Assembly (NCBI GenBank): GCA_964528535.1
Contig: CAZGSQ010000005.1
Coordinates: forward strand, 1 to 64,000
Source: CAINVV01 sp964528535
Lineage (GTDB): Bacteria; Bacteroidota; Bacteroidia; Bacteroidales; Prolixibacteraceae
Reading direction: 5' to 3'
DNA length: 64,000 nt
Of the stretch, positions 1-7,643 are shown in pieces. Position numbers and translations under genes: made by a program. The notes under the pieces were generated by a model. It ran no database searches. It was not told the origin of the DNA and saw only the letters and a list, made by a program, of their open reading frames with translations. How positions within the stretch are numbered: position 1 is the first letter of the stretch; every line of letters starts with the position of its first letter.

Positions 1-270
1 ACTGAACCTGTACACATATGTTTTCTTCAGAAGTCCGATACAGCCCACCAATTCGCCTTTGTAACCAATGGCAAAAGTTGTTGTGGGAACTTCCAACTGA
101 CACAGATGGATAAATTCAGATGCATTCGCCTCAGAATAGGGCGATGGAAGCATGTCCCTGACATTGTCCCAAATTCTCCTGTTGTTGCAAAGTTCGGCCA
201 AACGGAATTTATCCTTGTCATCAAAGATCCTTAATGAAAGATCTTCTTTGTTGGGTATTTGTTTGTTCAT
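1..270 (-). CDS. GNAT-family N-acetyltransferase, N-terminal part (runs off window)
   Basis: Minus-strand reading frame open from an ATG at 268-270 to the left edge, giving 90 residues without a stop. The visible part begins MNKQIPNKEDLSLRIFDD and reaches a strand-turn segment FAIGYKGELVGCIGL, which resembles the beta4 strand before the acetyl-CoA loop of RimJ/RimL-type GNAT enzymes. The CoA-binding R/QxxGxG/A motif would lie beyond the window edge, so the substrate cannot be judged. The start is only a few bases downstream of a decayed gene piece on the same strand. Family call is by fold pattern only; likely a small-molecule or protein N-acetyltransferase. Confidence 0.6.
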   Translation of the reverse strand, partial: MNKQIPNKEDLSLRIFDDKDKFRLAELCNNRRIWDNVRDMLPSPYSEANASEFIHLCQLEVPTTTFAIGYKGELVGCIGLLKKTYVYRFS

Positions 271-277
271 CAGATGG

Positions 278-421
278 TTAAATTTGAGGATGTATCATTT
301 TGCCTTTGGCTATCATTTCAAGAATTGCATTTTCCCATCTTCCATCGGCTTTGGCCGCTTCGATGGCCTTCCACCCCGAGGGTTTCATTCTGTCTGTAAA
401 CCAAATGCGATGACAGGCTGG
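278..421 (-). pseudogene. Remnant of a YdeI/OmdA-family (OmpD-associated) protein
   Basis: A minus-strand frame between a TGA (422-424) and a TAA (278-280) encodes about 47 residues. The segment RMKPSGWKAIEAAKADGRW matches what I recall as the signature tail of YdeI/OmdA-like proteins (consensus roughly RMxPAGxAAIEAAKADGRW). The several-fold longer N-terminal part expected for that family is absent; upstream lies the intact tag gene. An internal ATG at 386-388 could give a 36-residue peptide, but truncation is the simpler reading. It sits between tag and the GNAT gene on the same strand. Confidence 0.5.
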
Positions 422-449
422 TCAATTTTTTCCTTCCTGGACATTGGGT

Positions 450-1016
450 TCATTTCGTTGGATCCATTGCCATCCAGGCAGGCCTGGATAGAAGGAGCAG
501 TGGGTACTGTGCACAACTTTCAACATGGGCTCCCTGCAAATATCCCGTACTTAACAGGAATTCGTTCACAATTTCACCTCCTGTAAATTTGAACGTTTGT
601 TTGAAAAGCTTGACCCATGCCAACTTTGTTTTTGGATGATGCTGGTCCAGCCAATTCTTGAAAGAGCCATAGTCAGCTTGCAGCTTCAGAATGACGCCGG
701 CATTGTGAATGGTGGCATCAATCTTTAAACGGTTGCGGATGATTCCTGCATCGTTGAGCAACCGTTGCCTGTCGGCTTCCTGGTAAGCGGCAACTGTTGA
801 AATGTCAAAGTGTTGAAATGCAGATTTGAAATTTTCCTGCTTGTTGAGAATGGTGGTCCAGCTTAAGCCTGCCTGAAAAATTTCGAGGATCAGCCGCTCA
901 AAAAGTTCATTGTCATTGGCTATCGGAAAACCGTAGGCATGGTCGTGGTAAATGCGGTGGACATTGTTCAGGTCATATTTTTCGACTGCCTCGCAATAAG
1001 ATTTTGGTTTTTCCAT
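450..1016 (-). CDS. tag: DNA-3-methyladenine glycosylase I
   Basis: 188 residues, the usual length for Tag. It excises 3-methyladenine from alkylated DNA in base-excision repair (cytoplasm). Visible features: the helical core FQAGLSWTTIL (about 47-57) with the conserved Glu just before it (E40), and the zinc ligands of the family, Cys8 and His24 near the N-terminus and His164/Cys168 in the C-terminal GAHVESC motif. The ATG at 1014-1016 gives a complete N-terminus including Cys8. The next gene upstream, a Rieske oxygenase, is on the same strand about 47 bp away with no obvious functional link. Confidence 0.92.
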   Translation of the reverse strand: MEKPKSYCEAVEKYDLNNVHRIYHDHAYGFPIANDNELFERLILEIFQAGLSWTTILNKQENFKSAFQHFDISTVAAYQEADRQRLLNDAGIIRNRLKIDATIHNAGVILKLQADYGSFKNWLDQHHPKTKLAWVKLFKQTFKFTGGEIVNEFLLSTGYLQGAHVESCAQYPLLLLSRPAWMAMDPTK

Positions 1017-1063
1017 CCTTGATCCTTTAAAATGTTGCTTTAATAATCTTCTGATTCTATATT

Positions 1064-2035
1064 TTATTTGCCTTTGACCTGGAGGATTTGCCTCTGTTTT
1101 CTGTATTCGACGATGGGTTTGTCACCCATGATCAATTTTTCCTCCATCTTAAAAGTTGATTTGATAGGAAGCTGTCTCTCTACGACTCTTTTGTCCTGTC
1201 GGAGGATGATCAGGCTCGAGATTTTGCCCAGGTAATTGAACAACTCTTTCAGCAATGGTATCCTTACCATTCGTTGGTAATAGCGGATGTAAATAATTGT
1301 ATTCTCTTCATCGACAGGTACAAAGGCGGCAAAGGCCCTGATTTTATCAGAGATGAAATTCTGCCAGATGTTGGGGAAATGAAACTGAAGTCTGAAAAGA
1401 TCGTGGTAATTAGGTATTTCATCCGGCTTAAGAGGTGTACTCTTTCCATCGTCTTTCACGTTGTGAACATAAAATGTGAGCAGGTCGTTTTCGAGTGTCA
1501 CCACCGGACCATTGACGAGGGTTTTGGCTCCCCTGCCGATGGTTGTAGCATGAACAAAAGGAAGATGAACTACATCCAGCTGGTTCTCTATGGCCCTGGA
1601 ATAGTGTACTTTCCAGTGATCCTGGAGGCTGGACCATGAAAAGTCTGCCAGTTCCTCAAAGAAAAATGGCGGAGTGGTCCTATTTTCTTCTTCGCCCCAC
1701 CAGAGCCAGATCAGTCCATGCCGCTCGTGGGTGGTGTAAGCCTTTACTTTCATGTTTTCGGGAACAGCTTTGTTCAAACCGTTGGCGGGAATCAGCTGTA
1801 CGGTTCCCGATCCATCAAACAGAAATCCATGAAAAGGACATTGCAACAGTCCATTTACAAGCTTCCCACACGAAAGGGAGGCGCCGCGGTGGCAACATTG
1901 GTTGGCAATGCAGCAGACCATGCCATTTTTGTTACGCCAAAGCGCAAGGTGCTGATTCAACCGTTTGACTTTTAATGGTTCTCCATTTTTTAACTCTTTT
2001 GATTCAAGAATGACGTACCATTGGTTGTAGATCAT
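1064..2035 (-). CDS. Rieske [2Fe-2S] non-haem iron oxygenase (alpha-subunit type)
   Basis: 323 residues. An N-terminal Rieske domain (about 1-105) has the cluster ligands CCH (Cys47/His49) and CPFH (Cys66/His69). A C-terminal catalytic domain carries the mononuclear iron motif ENQLDVVHLPFVH (about 150-162; Asp154, His157, His162). Such proteins hydroxylate or demethylate aromatic or other hydrophobic substrates with electrons from a separate reductase. No reductase or ferredoxin gene lies nearby, so the electron donor and substrate are unknown. No signal peptide. The stop is 28 nt from the tag-side gap, and the next gene upstream (DUF1697) ends only 2 bp before this start, so the two are probably co-transcribed. 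Confidence 0.85.
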   Translation of the reverse strand: MIYNQWYVILESKELKNGEPLKVKRLNQHLALWRNKNGMVCCIANQCCHRGASLSCGKLVNGLLQCPFHGFLFDGSGTVQLIPANGLNKAVPENMKVKAYTTHERHGLIWLWWGEEENRTTPPFFFEELADFSWSSLQDHWKVHYSRAIENQLDVVHLPFVHATTIGRGAKTLVNGPVVTLENDLLTFYVHNVKDDGKSTPLKPDEIPNYHDLFRLQFHFPNIWQNFISDKIRAFAAFVPVDEENTIIYIRYYQRMVRIPLLKELFNYLGKISSLIILRQDKRVVERQLPIKSTFKMEEKLIMGDKPIVEYRKQRQILQVKGK

Positions 2036-2037
2036 AA

Positions 2038-2598
2038 TCAGCTGCTTTGAATTTGTAATTTTTGCGCCATTTGAAGCAATTCGCAGGTTGTTCTCCAGTT
2101 TCTGGTGGTTGCCACAACCTTTAGCCTGCTTTCAAAGAAATTATTGGTAAGCTTGGTTTGGCCATATCCGTTTGGACAGTAAAGGTAAATGGTTTTGTCA
2201 ATCAATTCAAATTCATCGGGTTGAAAGTGATTGTGCAGTATGGAACCTATCTTTTCAGGATCTGGCCTGTCAGATAGGAAGGTCGCATGAAGGGCTGAGA
2301 TTGCTTTTTCTGTGTCCTTTAAGAAAGGATTGTTGCCAATCGTTTCAATTAGTTCATCCTTCATTTTTACGATGACGGGAACCTCAAAACCAAATGTTTC
2401 CGCCATTTCGGATGCAATTTTGTTTGAAAGTTCATAGGGATTGGACTGTTCGCTTTGAAAAATAACATTTCCACTTTGGATGTAAGTTTGGACGTTCGCA
2501 AATCCAAGTGCATGAAACATGCCGCGTAAAATCTCCATTTTGACCAAATTTCGGCCACTCACGTTGATTCCTCTCAAAATGGCAATACAGGTGTTCAT
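2038..2598 (-). CDS. DUF1697 family protein
   Basis: 186 residues beginning MNTCIAILRGINVSGRN, the typical opening of DUF1697 (AILRGINVGG-type). Another conserved segment is YIQSGNVIF (about 39-47). The family is widespread in bacteria and structurally known but has no established biochemical role. It overlaps the upstream DUF1801 gene by 4 bp (ATGA-type coupling) and is followed 2 bp later by the Rieske oxygenase gene, so the three probably form one transcription unit. The N-terminal start is supported by the family consensus starting within the first ten residues. Confidence 0.88.
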   Translation of the reverse strand: MNTCIAILRGINVSGRNLVKMEILRGMFHALGFANVQTYIQSGNVIFQSEQSNPYELSNKIASEMAETFGFEVPVIVKMKDELIETIGNNPFLKDTEKAISALHATFLSDRPDPEKIGSILHNHFQPDEFELIDKTIYLYCPNGYGQTKLTNNFFESRLKVVATTRNWRTTCELLQMAQKLQIQSS

Positions 2599-2954
2599 TT
2601 TGGTCTTTTTAGGAGGTTTTGACTTATCCTGAACTGCACAATTTCTGTAATGAGGTCGACAGGAAGCGGCTTGTCAAGAAGAAATTGAATGGTTCCTTTT
2701 GACCATTTAAATTCAGAAAGCCTCAACTTAAAGGCCTCAATACCCGATCCGGTCGGATAGAATCCGATGTGATTCTTGTATCCAGCAAAATAGACCAGAA
2801 TCCCATTCTGCTTGAAGGCAGGCATTTGGTAACCAATCACCTCTTCTGCGTCTGGAGCTGCCGCCCTGATGGTTTGGCGAAGCTGCTCCAGTACCAATTT
2901 TGTCTTCTCGGGAAATTCTGCTATGTATTTGTCTATGTGAATATTGGTGTTCAT
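2595..2954 (-). CDS. DUF1801 family protein (YdhG-like)
   Basis: 119 residues, full length for the family. Recognisable elements: an N-terminal helix with YIAEFPEKTKLVLEQLRQTI, the IGYQMPAF strand and the FYPTGSG turn with a hydrophobic pocket, as in DUF1801/YdhG proteins (a Bacillus relative has been proposed as an intracellular iron chaperone). No signal peptide; cytoplasmic. Translationally coupled to the DUF1697 gene by a 4-bp overlap. Function remains uncertain; the family call rests on overall pattern. Confidence 0.82.
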   Translation of the reverse strand: MNTNIHIDKYIAEFPEKTKLVLEQLRQTIRAAAPDAEEVIGYQMPAFKQNGILVYFAGYKNHIGFYPTGSGIEAFKLRLSEFKWSKGTIQFLLDKPLPVDLITEIVQFRISQNLLKRPK

Positions 2955-3058
2955 TGCAGATTCTCTTTGTCTTTTAATATTCTGCTTATACGAAGAATAT
3001 CCGAAAAGTTCATTTTTGAAATCTCTTTAACCAGCCGGCTTATAGGCAAGGACCAATA

Positions 3059-4198
3059 CTAAGAGATCAAGTGTGGCACAAACCTGCTAAGGTTATCTGT
3101 GATCAAGCTGTCGCTCTCCCGGATGCCAATGCCGGCAGATTCCTGACCGACGATCCAGCTTCCTACCAATGGATAGTTTTTGTCGAACTCAGGCAGAAGG
3201 CAGAGTTCCTGGTAGATGAATCCTTCTTCACCGTAATCGCCCTCCGTTTGGGCAATAGTCGAACCATAATCGACCAATTGGATGTTTTGACCTTCCCGCG
3301 ATAGCAAAGGTTTCTTTGCATAATTCAATCCCAGTTTGAAATTGTCGCACTCAAAATAGGCTTCCAGAAGATTTGGATGCCCCTCGTTGAGCTGCCACAA
3401 GATTGGCAGGATGGCTTTGTTGGACAGGATCATTTTCCAGCTCGGCTCGATCCAGAAAGCCTTGTTCGTGTCGTTGGTTATATTTAATCCAAAATCCTCA
3501 TTAACAAGCCATTCATATGGATAAAGTTTGAAGATATTCTTCATTGAACCATTCTCGTTGTCCAGAAATTCATGGTGAAAACCATCCCAACCAATCTCAT
3601 CCAGGTAGATAAATTTAGTATCCAGACCCGCCTGAAGTGCGCAATCCCGCATGTATTCGGTGGTGGTAAAGTCTTCGAGGCTCTCCTTGATACAGGTAAA
3701 ATGGAGCGGCCCATCCTGTAAATATTCCTTCAGATAAGCCCAATAGGCAACAAGTTTTTCATGAATGGAGTTGAACTGATCTTTTTTTGGAAAAAGATCC
3801 TGAAGCCAATACCACTGAACCACAGATGATTCGAACAGTGAGGTAGGTGTGTCGGCATTGAATTCGAGCAATTTGGGAATGCCATTTTTGAAAGAAAAAT
3901 CGAAGCGTCCATAAATGGCAGGGGCATCATCGTTCCAGCTTGCCTCAATGTGTGGAATGAACCATTCGGGGATGTTGAATTTGCGGTAAAGTTTCTCATC
4001 TATAACATGTTGAACGGCTTCCAGACACCGCTCCCACAGCTCATTTGTCGCCTTTTCGATGGTATCCACCTCCTTCATCGACAATTCATAATAAACAGAT
4101 TCGTCCCAATATTTTGTGTCGAGGGTGTGAAAACCGAACCCAATATTTTCAACTTTCTTCTGCCAGTCGCTCCTGGGGGTCACAAGGTGTCGTTTCAA
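3059..4198 (-). CDS. Glutathionylspermidine synthase family ATP-grasp protein (YgiC/YjfC-like)
   Basis: 379 residues, matching YgiC/YjfC-type stand-alone synthetase domains rather than the two-domain Gsp. The central GRFDFSFKNGIPKLLEFNAD-like segment (about 120-140) with LEFNADTPT, and the C-terminal YGEEGFIYQEL and WIVGQESAGIGIRES segments, are typical of the family and form the ATP-grasp active site. Members join an amine to a peptide carboxylate; the true substrate of YgiC-type proteins is not established. Upstream (11 bp) is a small lipoprotein with a YgiB-like tail, reproducing the ygiB-ygiC arrangement known from enterobacteria. Confidence 0.85.
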   Translation of the reverse strand: MKRHLVTPRSDWQKKVENIGFGFHTLDTKYWDESVYYELSMKEVDTIEKATNELWERCLEAVQHVIDEKLYRKFNIPEWFIPHIEASWNDDAPAIYGRFDFSFKNGIPKLLEFNADTPTSLFESSVVQWYWLQDLFPKKDQFNSIHEKLVAYWAYLKEYLQDGPLHFTCIKESLEDFTTTEYMRDCALQAGLDTKFIYLDEIGWDGFHHEFLDNENGSMKNIFKLYPYEWLVNEDFGLNITNDTNKAFWIEPSWKMILSNKAILPILWQLNEGHPNLLEAYFECDNFKLGLNYAKKPLLSREGQNIQLVDYGSTIAQTEGDYGEEGFIYQELCLLPEFDKNYPLVGSWIVGQESAGIGIRESDSLITDNLSRFVPHLIS

Positions 4199-4209
4199 AA
4201 CAATGCAAT

Positions 4210-4524
4210 TTAGGATGAAACATGAAAAACAGAGCTGCCGAATCCACCTCTGACAACGTTGCCTTTGAAGGTGTTGCTACCAATATTTGAACTCTCATGA
4301 ATGGCTGAAGAGAAGTATCCTGTTCGTGCATAGCCTCTGTTCATGAAGAGTCCGTAAGGTCTGAAGGCGTAATATCCGCCATAATATCCGGGATGAACAT
4401 GGGTGTACCTTGCCGTAGTATCCGAGCGCATAAAGATCCGCTTGTCTGATTTGCCTTGTTGGTTGTTGCACGAGGTGATTACGGCAGCCATCAGAACCAG
4501 TTTGATAAACTCTGATTTCTTCAT
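4210..4524 (-). CDS. Small lipoprotein with YgiB/DUF1190-like C-terminus
   Basis: 104 residues. A lipoprotein signal peptide ends in a lipobox-like AAVITSCNN with Cys at about 19. The middle is rich in Tyr/Gly/Arg (HPGYYGGYYAFRPYG) and the tail VVRGGFGSSV closely resembles the VTRGGFGESV-type tail of enterobacterial YgiB (DUF1190). The gene lies 11 bp upstream of the glutathionylspermidine-synthase-like gene, as ygiB precedes ygiC. The protein is much shorter than E. coli YgiB, so homology is limited to the signal and tail. Role unknown; probably envelope-associated. Confidence 0.6.
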   Translation of the reverse strand: MKKSEFIKLVLMAAVITSCNNQQGKSDKRIFMRSDTTARYTHVHPGYYGGYYAFRPYGLFMNRGYARTGYFSSAIHESSNIGSNTFKGNVVRGGFGSSVFHVSS

Positions 4525-4529
4525 GGCTT

Positions 4530-4844
4530 TTATTTTACGGTGATGTAAAGCTCGTAATCTTTTTTCAACTGGACGGATTTTGTCTCACCTGCCGAATTTT
4601 CTGCCTCCTGGGAGGTGATGCCCAACGTTGGGATGGTATCCCTGTAAACAATCTTCTTGATAAGGATGTTTTTTACCCAAACTTGATGTGTAGTGACCAG
4701 AATGTCGTGTTTCTGATCAAGATGATCAACATTCAGTACCGTTTCAATGGCACCATCCTTTGAAATGGGTTTGTCTTCATCGTCGTTGCATCCCGAGAGA
4801 AAGAGGGCAAGAACAGGAAGAAGCAGGAACATTAATTTTTTCAT
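4530..4844 (-). CDS. Hypothetical lipoprotein
   Basis: 104 residues from the ATG at 4842-4844. This start gives a clean lipoprotein signal MKKLMFLLLPVLALFLSGC; a longer GTG-started frame (to 4886) would bury the signal. After the lipidated Cys comes an acidic NDDEDKP linker and about 80 residues of mixed charged and beta-prone sequence with no family I recognise. The stop codon is 6 bp upstream of the YgiB-like lipoprotein gene, so it is likely the first gene of a three-gene operon with the ATP-grasp protein. Envelope location inferred from the lipobox. Confidence 0.65.
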   Translation of the reverse strand: MKKLMFLLLPVLALFLSGCNDDEDKPISKDGAIETVLNVDHLDQKHDILVTTHQVWVKNILIKKIVYRDTIPTLGITSQEAENSAGETKSVQLKKDYELYITVK

Positions 4845-5042
4845 GTCGGATCTATTTTTGTCTTGTAGGACCATACGATCTGTCACCTGGCAGATCTTTC
4901 AAAAGAGAACAATTAAAATTTGGCGAACTCATATGAGTAGGAAAAAGGCAAAACAAATTTACCACATTTGGGGAGAATAGCACTCCTGCTACCTTTATAA
5001 TATTTGGATAAAATATGTTTTTTGGAATTTTCAGCCGAACTT

Positions 5043-5618
5043 TCAATCCTTGAATCGTGAAATCTCCTCCATTGAGTTAAAATTGGTGAACAATTGTGGA
5101 AATTGCTCCACCAGCGCACCGGCTTCGTAGCGGTAAACGTCACATTTTTCGAGAATTTTGTGGATTGCTAAATTTCCGGATTTTACGGCTTCTTCGAAGG
5201 TCACCATCATTTTTGTTCTGTAGAGTGCGCACAAGGGCTCCATAACACCATCATGGAAAGGTATGACCACATCTGCTTGGTTGGCATTTTCTATCAGTCC
5301 TTCAATTAATTCAGGAGTTAAAAATGGCAGATCGCATGCCAGCACCAGGCTCCAGGGGCTTCTGGAATTTTTTAAAACGGAGGCCAACCCGGCGGCAGGA
5401 CCTCTCCCTGAGACCTCATCGGGCACAATTTCAAGTCCGAATTCGAGGTAGCCAGGATGCCCCGAGCTGATTAGAATCCGATCTGTAAAAAGGGATAGTA
5501 ATTCGATGCCATAGCCGGCAAGTGGTTTGCCCCGAAACGCTACAAGCCCCTTTTCCTTCCCCATGCGGCTGCTCTTGCCGCCTGCAAGGAGGATTCCTGT
5601 CAAATCTGAACGGTCCAT
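5043..5618 (-). CDS. mobA: Molybdenum cofactor guanylyltransferase (MobA-like)
   Basis: 191 residues from ATG 5616-5618 (a longer frame to 5663 adds 15 unlikely residues). The nucleotidyltransferase signature GILLAGGKSSRMGKEKG is at about 8-24, followed by the metal/nucleotide strand LVLACDLPFL and EPLCALY. MobA attaches GMP to molybdopterin to give the MGD cofactor; some members of this fold use CTP (MocA). A single mobA without other moa/mog genes nearby means the rest of the pathway lies elsewhere. Divergent from recX with about 138 bp between start codons; both strands there show TAnnTTTG -7 boxes. Confidence 0.85.
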   Translation of the reverse strand: MDRSDLTGILLAGGKSSRMGKEKGLVAFRGKPLAGYGIELLSLFTDRILISSGHPGYLEFGLEIVPDEVSGRGPAAGLASVLKNSRSPWSLVLACDLPFLTPELIEGLIENANQADVVIPFHDGVMEPLCALYRTKMMVTFEEAVKSGNLAIHKILEKCDVYRYEAGALVEQFPQLFTNFNSMEEISRFKD

Positions 5619-5660
5619 GGAGGATAAATTACGAATTGCGGTACTACAATGAAAGTAGCA

Positions 5661-5668
5661 CAAACTTA
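5661..5668 (-). promoter_or_regulatory. Candidate -7 box for mobA
   Basis: On the minus strand these bases read TAAGTTTG, an exact match to the Bacteroidota -7 consensus TAnnTTTG, about 43 nt before the mobA start. No convincing TTTG -33 box at 19-21 bp was found. Confidence 0.45.
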
Positions 5669-5700
5669 CCTGTTTTCAAAATAAGCTGTCAGGTTATTGT

Positions 5701-5708
5701 TATTTTTG
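5701..5708 (+). promoter_or_regulatory. Candidate -7 box for recX
   Basis: TATTTTTG, matching TAnnTTTG, about 48 nt before the recX ATG. A TTTTC stretch near 5673-5677 could serve as a weak -33 element. Confidence 0.45.
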
Positions 5709-5756
5709 TTGGGGAGAGGCTATTCTAAGCAAGAATTAACAAAATTGAGAAGAAAA

Positions 5757-6233
5757 ATGGAGCAATCGAGGCAACAGCTTACCTACCGTGAAGCACTCAC
5801 AAAGAGTATGGAACTCTGCAGCCAGACAGAAAAGTGTCGTTTTGATATGGAGCTGAAGTGCCGTGACTGGTTACTCTCGAGCGAGGAGACCTCCAGACTC
5901 ACCGATTATCTGCAACATGAAAAATTCATTGATCACCAACGGTATGCCAACAGCTTCGTGAACGACAAATTCAAGTTCAACAAGTGGGGAAAAATTAAGC
6001 TTGTTTATGCCTTGCGGCAGAAGCAGTTGGAAGAAAGGTTCATTCAGGAGGCATTGTCATGTCTGCCTGAGGATGCCTACCTGAAAGTGTTGCTTGACCT
6101 ACTTTCCGCGAAAGCGAAAACATTGACCAAATTGGACGACTTCACCCGAAAGGGCAAAATGGTAGCCTTCGCCCAAAGCCGGGGTTTTGAGGTTGACGAG
6201 ACACTCAGGGTTTTGGAACGAATGGGGAAATGA
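5757..6233 (+). CDS. recX: RecX-like regulatory protein
   Basis: 158 residues from ATG 5757; an upstream in-frame start at 5697 would overlap the -7 box and is unlikely. Three-helix repeat organisation is visible: LTYREALTKSMELCSQTEK, then FIDHQRYANSFVNDKFKFNKWGK, which fits the RecX consensus (F.D..RYA..F...R....G), and a C-terminal KGKMVAFAQSRGFEVDETLRVL that matches the RecX ending. RecX modulates RecA filaments. No recA adjacent. Probably transcribed alone; prfB follows about 98 bp later with its own promoter box. Confidence 0.85.
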   Translation: MEQSRQQLTYREALTKSMELCSQTEKCRFDMELKCRDWLLSSEETSRLTDYLQHEKFIDHQRYANSFVNDKFKFNKWGKIKLVYALRQKQLEERFIQEALSCLPEDAYLKVLLDLLSAKAKTLTKLDDFTRKGKMVAFAQSRGFEVDETLRVLERMGK

Positions 6234-6290
6234 TTCTCTTCTTCCCACCTTCCCATCTTCTCGCATTCCTGTTTTCCAAATTAATAATTC

Positions 6291-6298
6291 TACCTTTG
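6291..6298 (+). promoter_or_regulatory. Candidate -7 box for prfB
   Basis: TACCTTTG matches TAnnTTTG and lies 33 nt before the prfB ATG at 6332. The -33 region has only a TTTT run at closer than normal spacing. Confidence 0.5.
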
Positions 6299-6331
6299 CA
6301 AGAATTTTAACCGTTTGTTAACTGCAACAGC

Positions 6332-7433
6332 ATGATTTTGAAAGAGCAACTCAAAGAGCTTGTTGAGCGCCGGGATGCGCTGAGGAGGTATCTTTGACAT
6401 CGATAGTAAACTAATCCGAGTAGAAGAAGAGGAGTTGAAGACCCAGGATCCGGATTTCTGGAGCAACCCCAAGGAGGCGGAAGCCCACATGCGACTGATA
6501 CGAACCATCAAAGCCTGGACAGACAGTTTCAGTTCCGTTGACAACCAGGTAGAAGAGTTGCAGGTGATTTTCGAATTCAGCGAAGCCGGCGAAGCAACCG
6601 ATGATGAAGTTGAGACCCACTTTTCCGAGGCCCGGACGGCTATCGAGGATCTGGAGACGCGCAACATGTTGCGGCGCGAAGAGGATCGCCTGGGTGCAGT
6701 GCTGAAGATCAACGCCGGCGCCGGTGGCACGGAGTCGAACGACTGGGCCGATATGCTGATGCGCATGTACCTGCGCTGGGCCGAGAAACACAAATACACG
6801 GTGAGGGAAGCCAGTTTCTTGCCAGGTGAAGATGTTGGTGTGAAGAGTGTAACCCTCGAGATCGAAGGCGATTTTGCCTATGGTTACCTGAAAAGTGAGA
6901 ATGGGGTGCATCGCCTGGTGCGCATCTCGCCTTTCAATGCGCAGGGCAAGCGGCAGACCTCCTTTACCTCTGTTTTTGTCTCTCCTTTGGTAGATGATAC
7001 CATCGAAATAGAGGTGAATCCCGGAGATATCTCCTGGGATACTTTTCGTTCGGGTGGGGCAGGCGGACAAAATGTAAACAAAGTGGAAACCGGTGTGAGG
7101 CTCAAGCATGCACCTTCTGGTATTATCATTGAAAATACTGAATCGCGCTCGCAACTTCAAAACAAGGAAAATGCCATTCGTTTGCTAAAATCACAGCTTT
7201 ACGAGTTGGAATTGAGGAGACGAATGGAAGCGCAAACCAAACTGGAAGCTACCAAAATGAAGATCGAATGGGGTTCACAGATCCGGTCTTATGTCATGCA
7301 ACCTTACAAGCTGGTGAAAGACAACCGTACCGATTTTGAGACTTCCAATGTGCAGGGTGTGATGGATGGCGATATCGATGGTTTTATCAAGGCTTTTCTG
7401 ATGGAGTTTTCAGAAAGTCAGAAAGGGGAATAG
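6332..7433 (+). CDS. prfB: Peptide chain release factor 2 (programmed +1 frameshift)
   Basis: The gene is read in two frames. Codons 1-21 (6332-6394, starting MILKEQLKELVERR) end at an in-frame TGA (6395-6397). After a +1 shift the frame resumes with GAC at 6396 and runs to 7433, giving about 366 residues, the usual RF2 length. The slippery context AGG AGG TAT CTT TGA C is nearly the same as the classical prfB site. RF2 hallmarks in the second frame: the SPF stop-codon recognition motif (RISPFNAQGKRQTSF) and the catalytic GGQ (RSGGAGGQNVNKVETG). RF2 terminates translation at UGA and UAA, and the frameshift autoregulates its level. Confidence 0.97.
6381..6398 (+). promoter_or_regulatory. prfB programmed frameshift site
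   Basis: An internal Shine-Dalgarno-like AGGAGG (6383-6388) lies three bases before the CTT TGA C slip site. The P-site tRNA-Leu slips +1 from CTT to TTT when RF2 is scarce. Frames were checked: 21 codons from 6332 reach TGA exactly, and GAC at 6396 is in frame with the GGQ domain. Confidence 0.95.
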
Positions 7434-7482
7434 GGATTAGGGGACTTACGGACTGGGGGACTAAGGACGAAGAAGACTGGGA
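7434..7482 (+). repeat. Degenerate G-rich repeat of about 7 bp after prfB
   Basis: Directly after the prfB stop the sequence contains four imperfect copies of a GGACT-based unit (GGGACTT, CGGACTG, GGGACTA, AGGACGA) with roughly heptameric spacing. No open frame of interest. Resembles the other heptamer tracts in this window in period but not in sequence. Confidence 0.3.
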
Positions 7483-7558
7483 AGAGTGGACGACCAGGAG
7501 GAAGGAAGAGGGTCTGAACGGAGCCTCTGAAGTGCTTTGTGATGGATGTATAAAGGTA

Positions 7559-7589
7559 TTTGATCTGTTGTATTTTTTAGATAGATTTG
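7559..7589 (+). promoter_or_regulatory. Bacteroidota-type promoter of the Gfo/Idh/MocA gene
   Basis: TTTG at 7559-7562, a 19-bp spacer and TAGATTTG at 7582-7589, an exact match to the TTTG-N19-TAnnTTTG pattern. The start codon follows 54 nt later. Confidence 0.65.
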
Positions 7590-7643
7590 TGGGTAAAGGA
7601 TTCGATTGAAATTTTCAGTTTTTAAACTATTCATAAACTACCC

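Noticed and set aside
152..586. Plus-strand open frame of 144 codons overlapping tag and the left-end genes
   Set aside because: Antisense to the GNAT, OmdA-remnant and Tag frames, which carry recognisable protein motifs; no family signal in the plus frame.
6395..6397. In-frame TGA in prfB as selenocysteine or a nonsense mutation
   Set aside because: The CTT TGA C context with upstream AGGAGG and exact +1 continuation is the standard RF2 recoding site.
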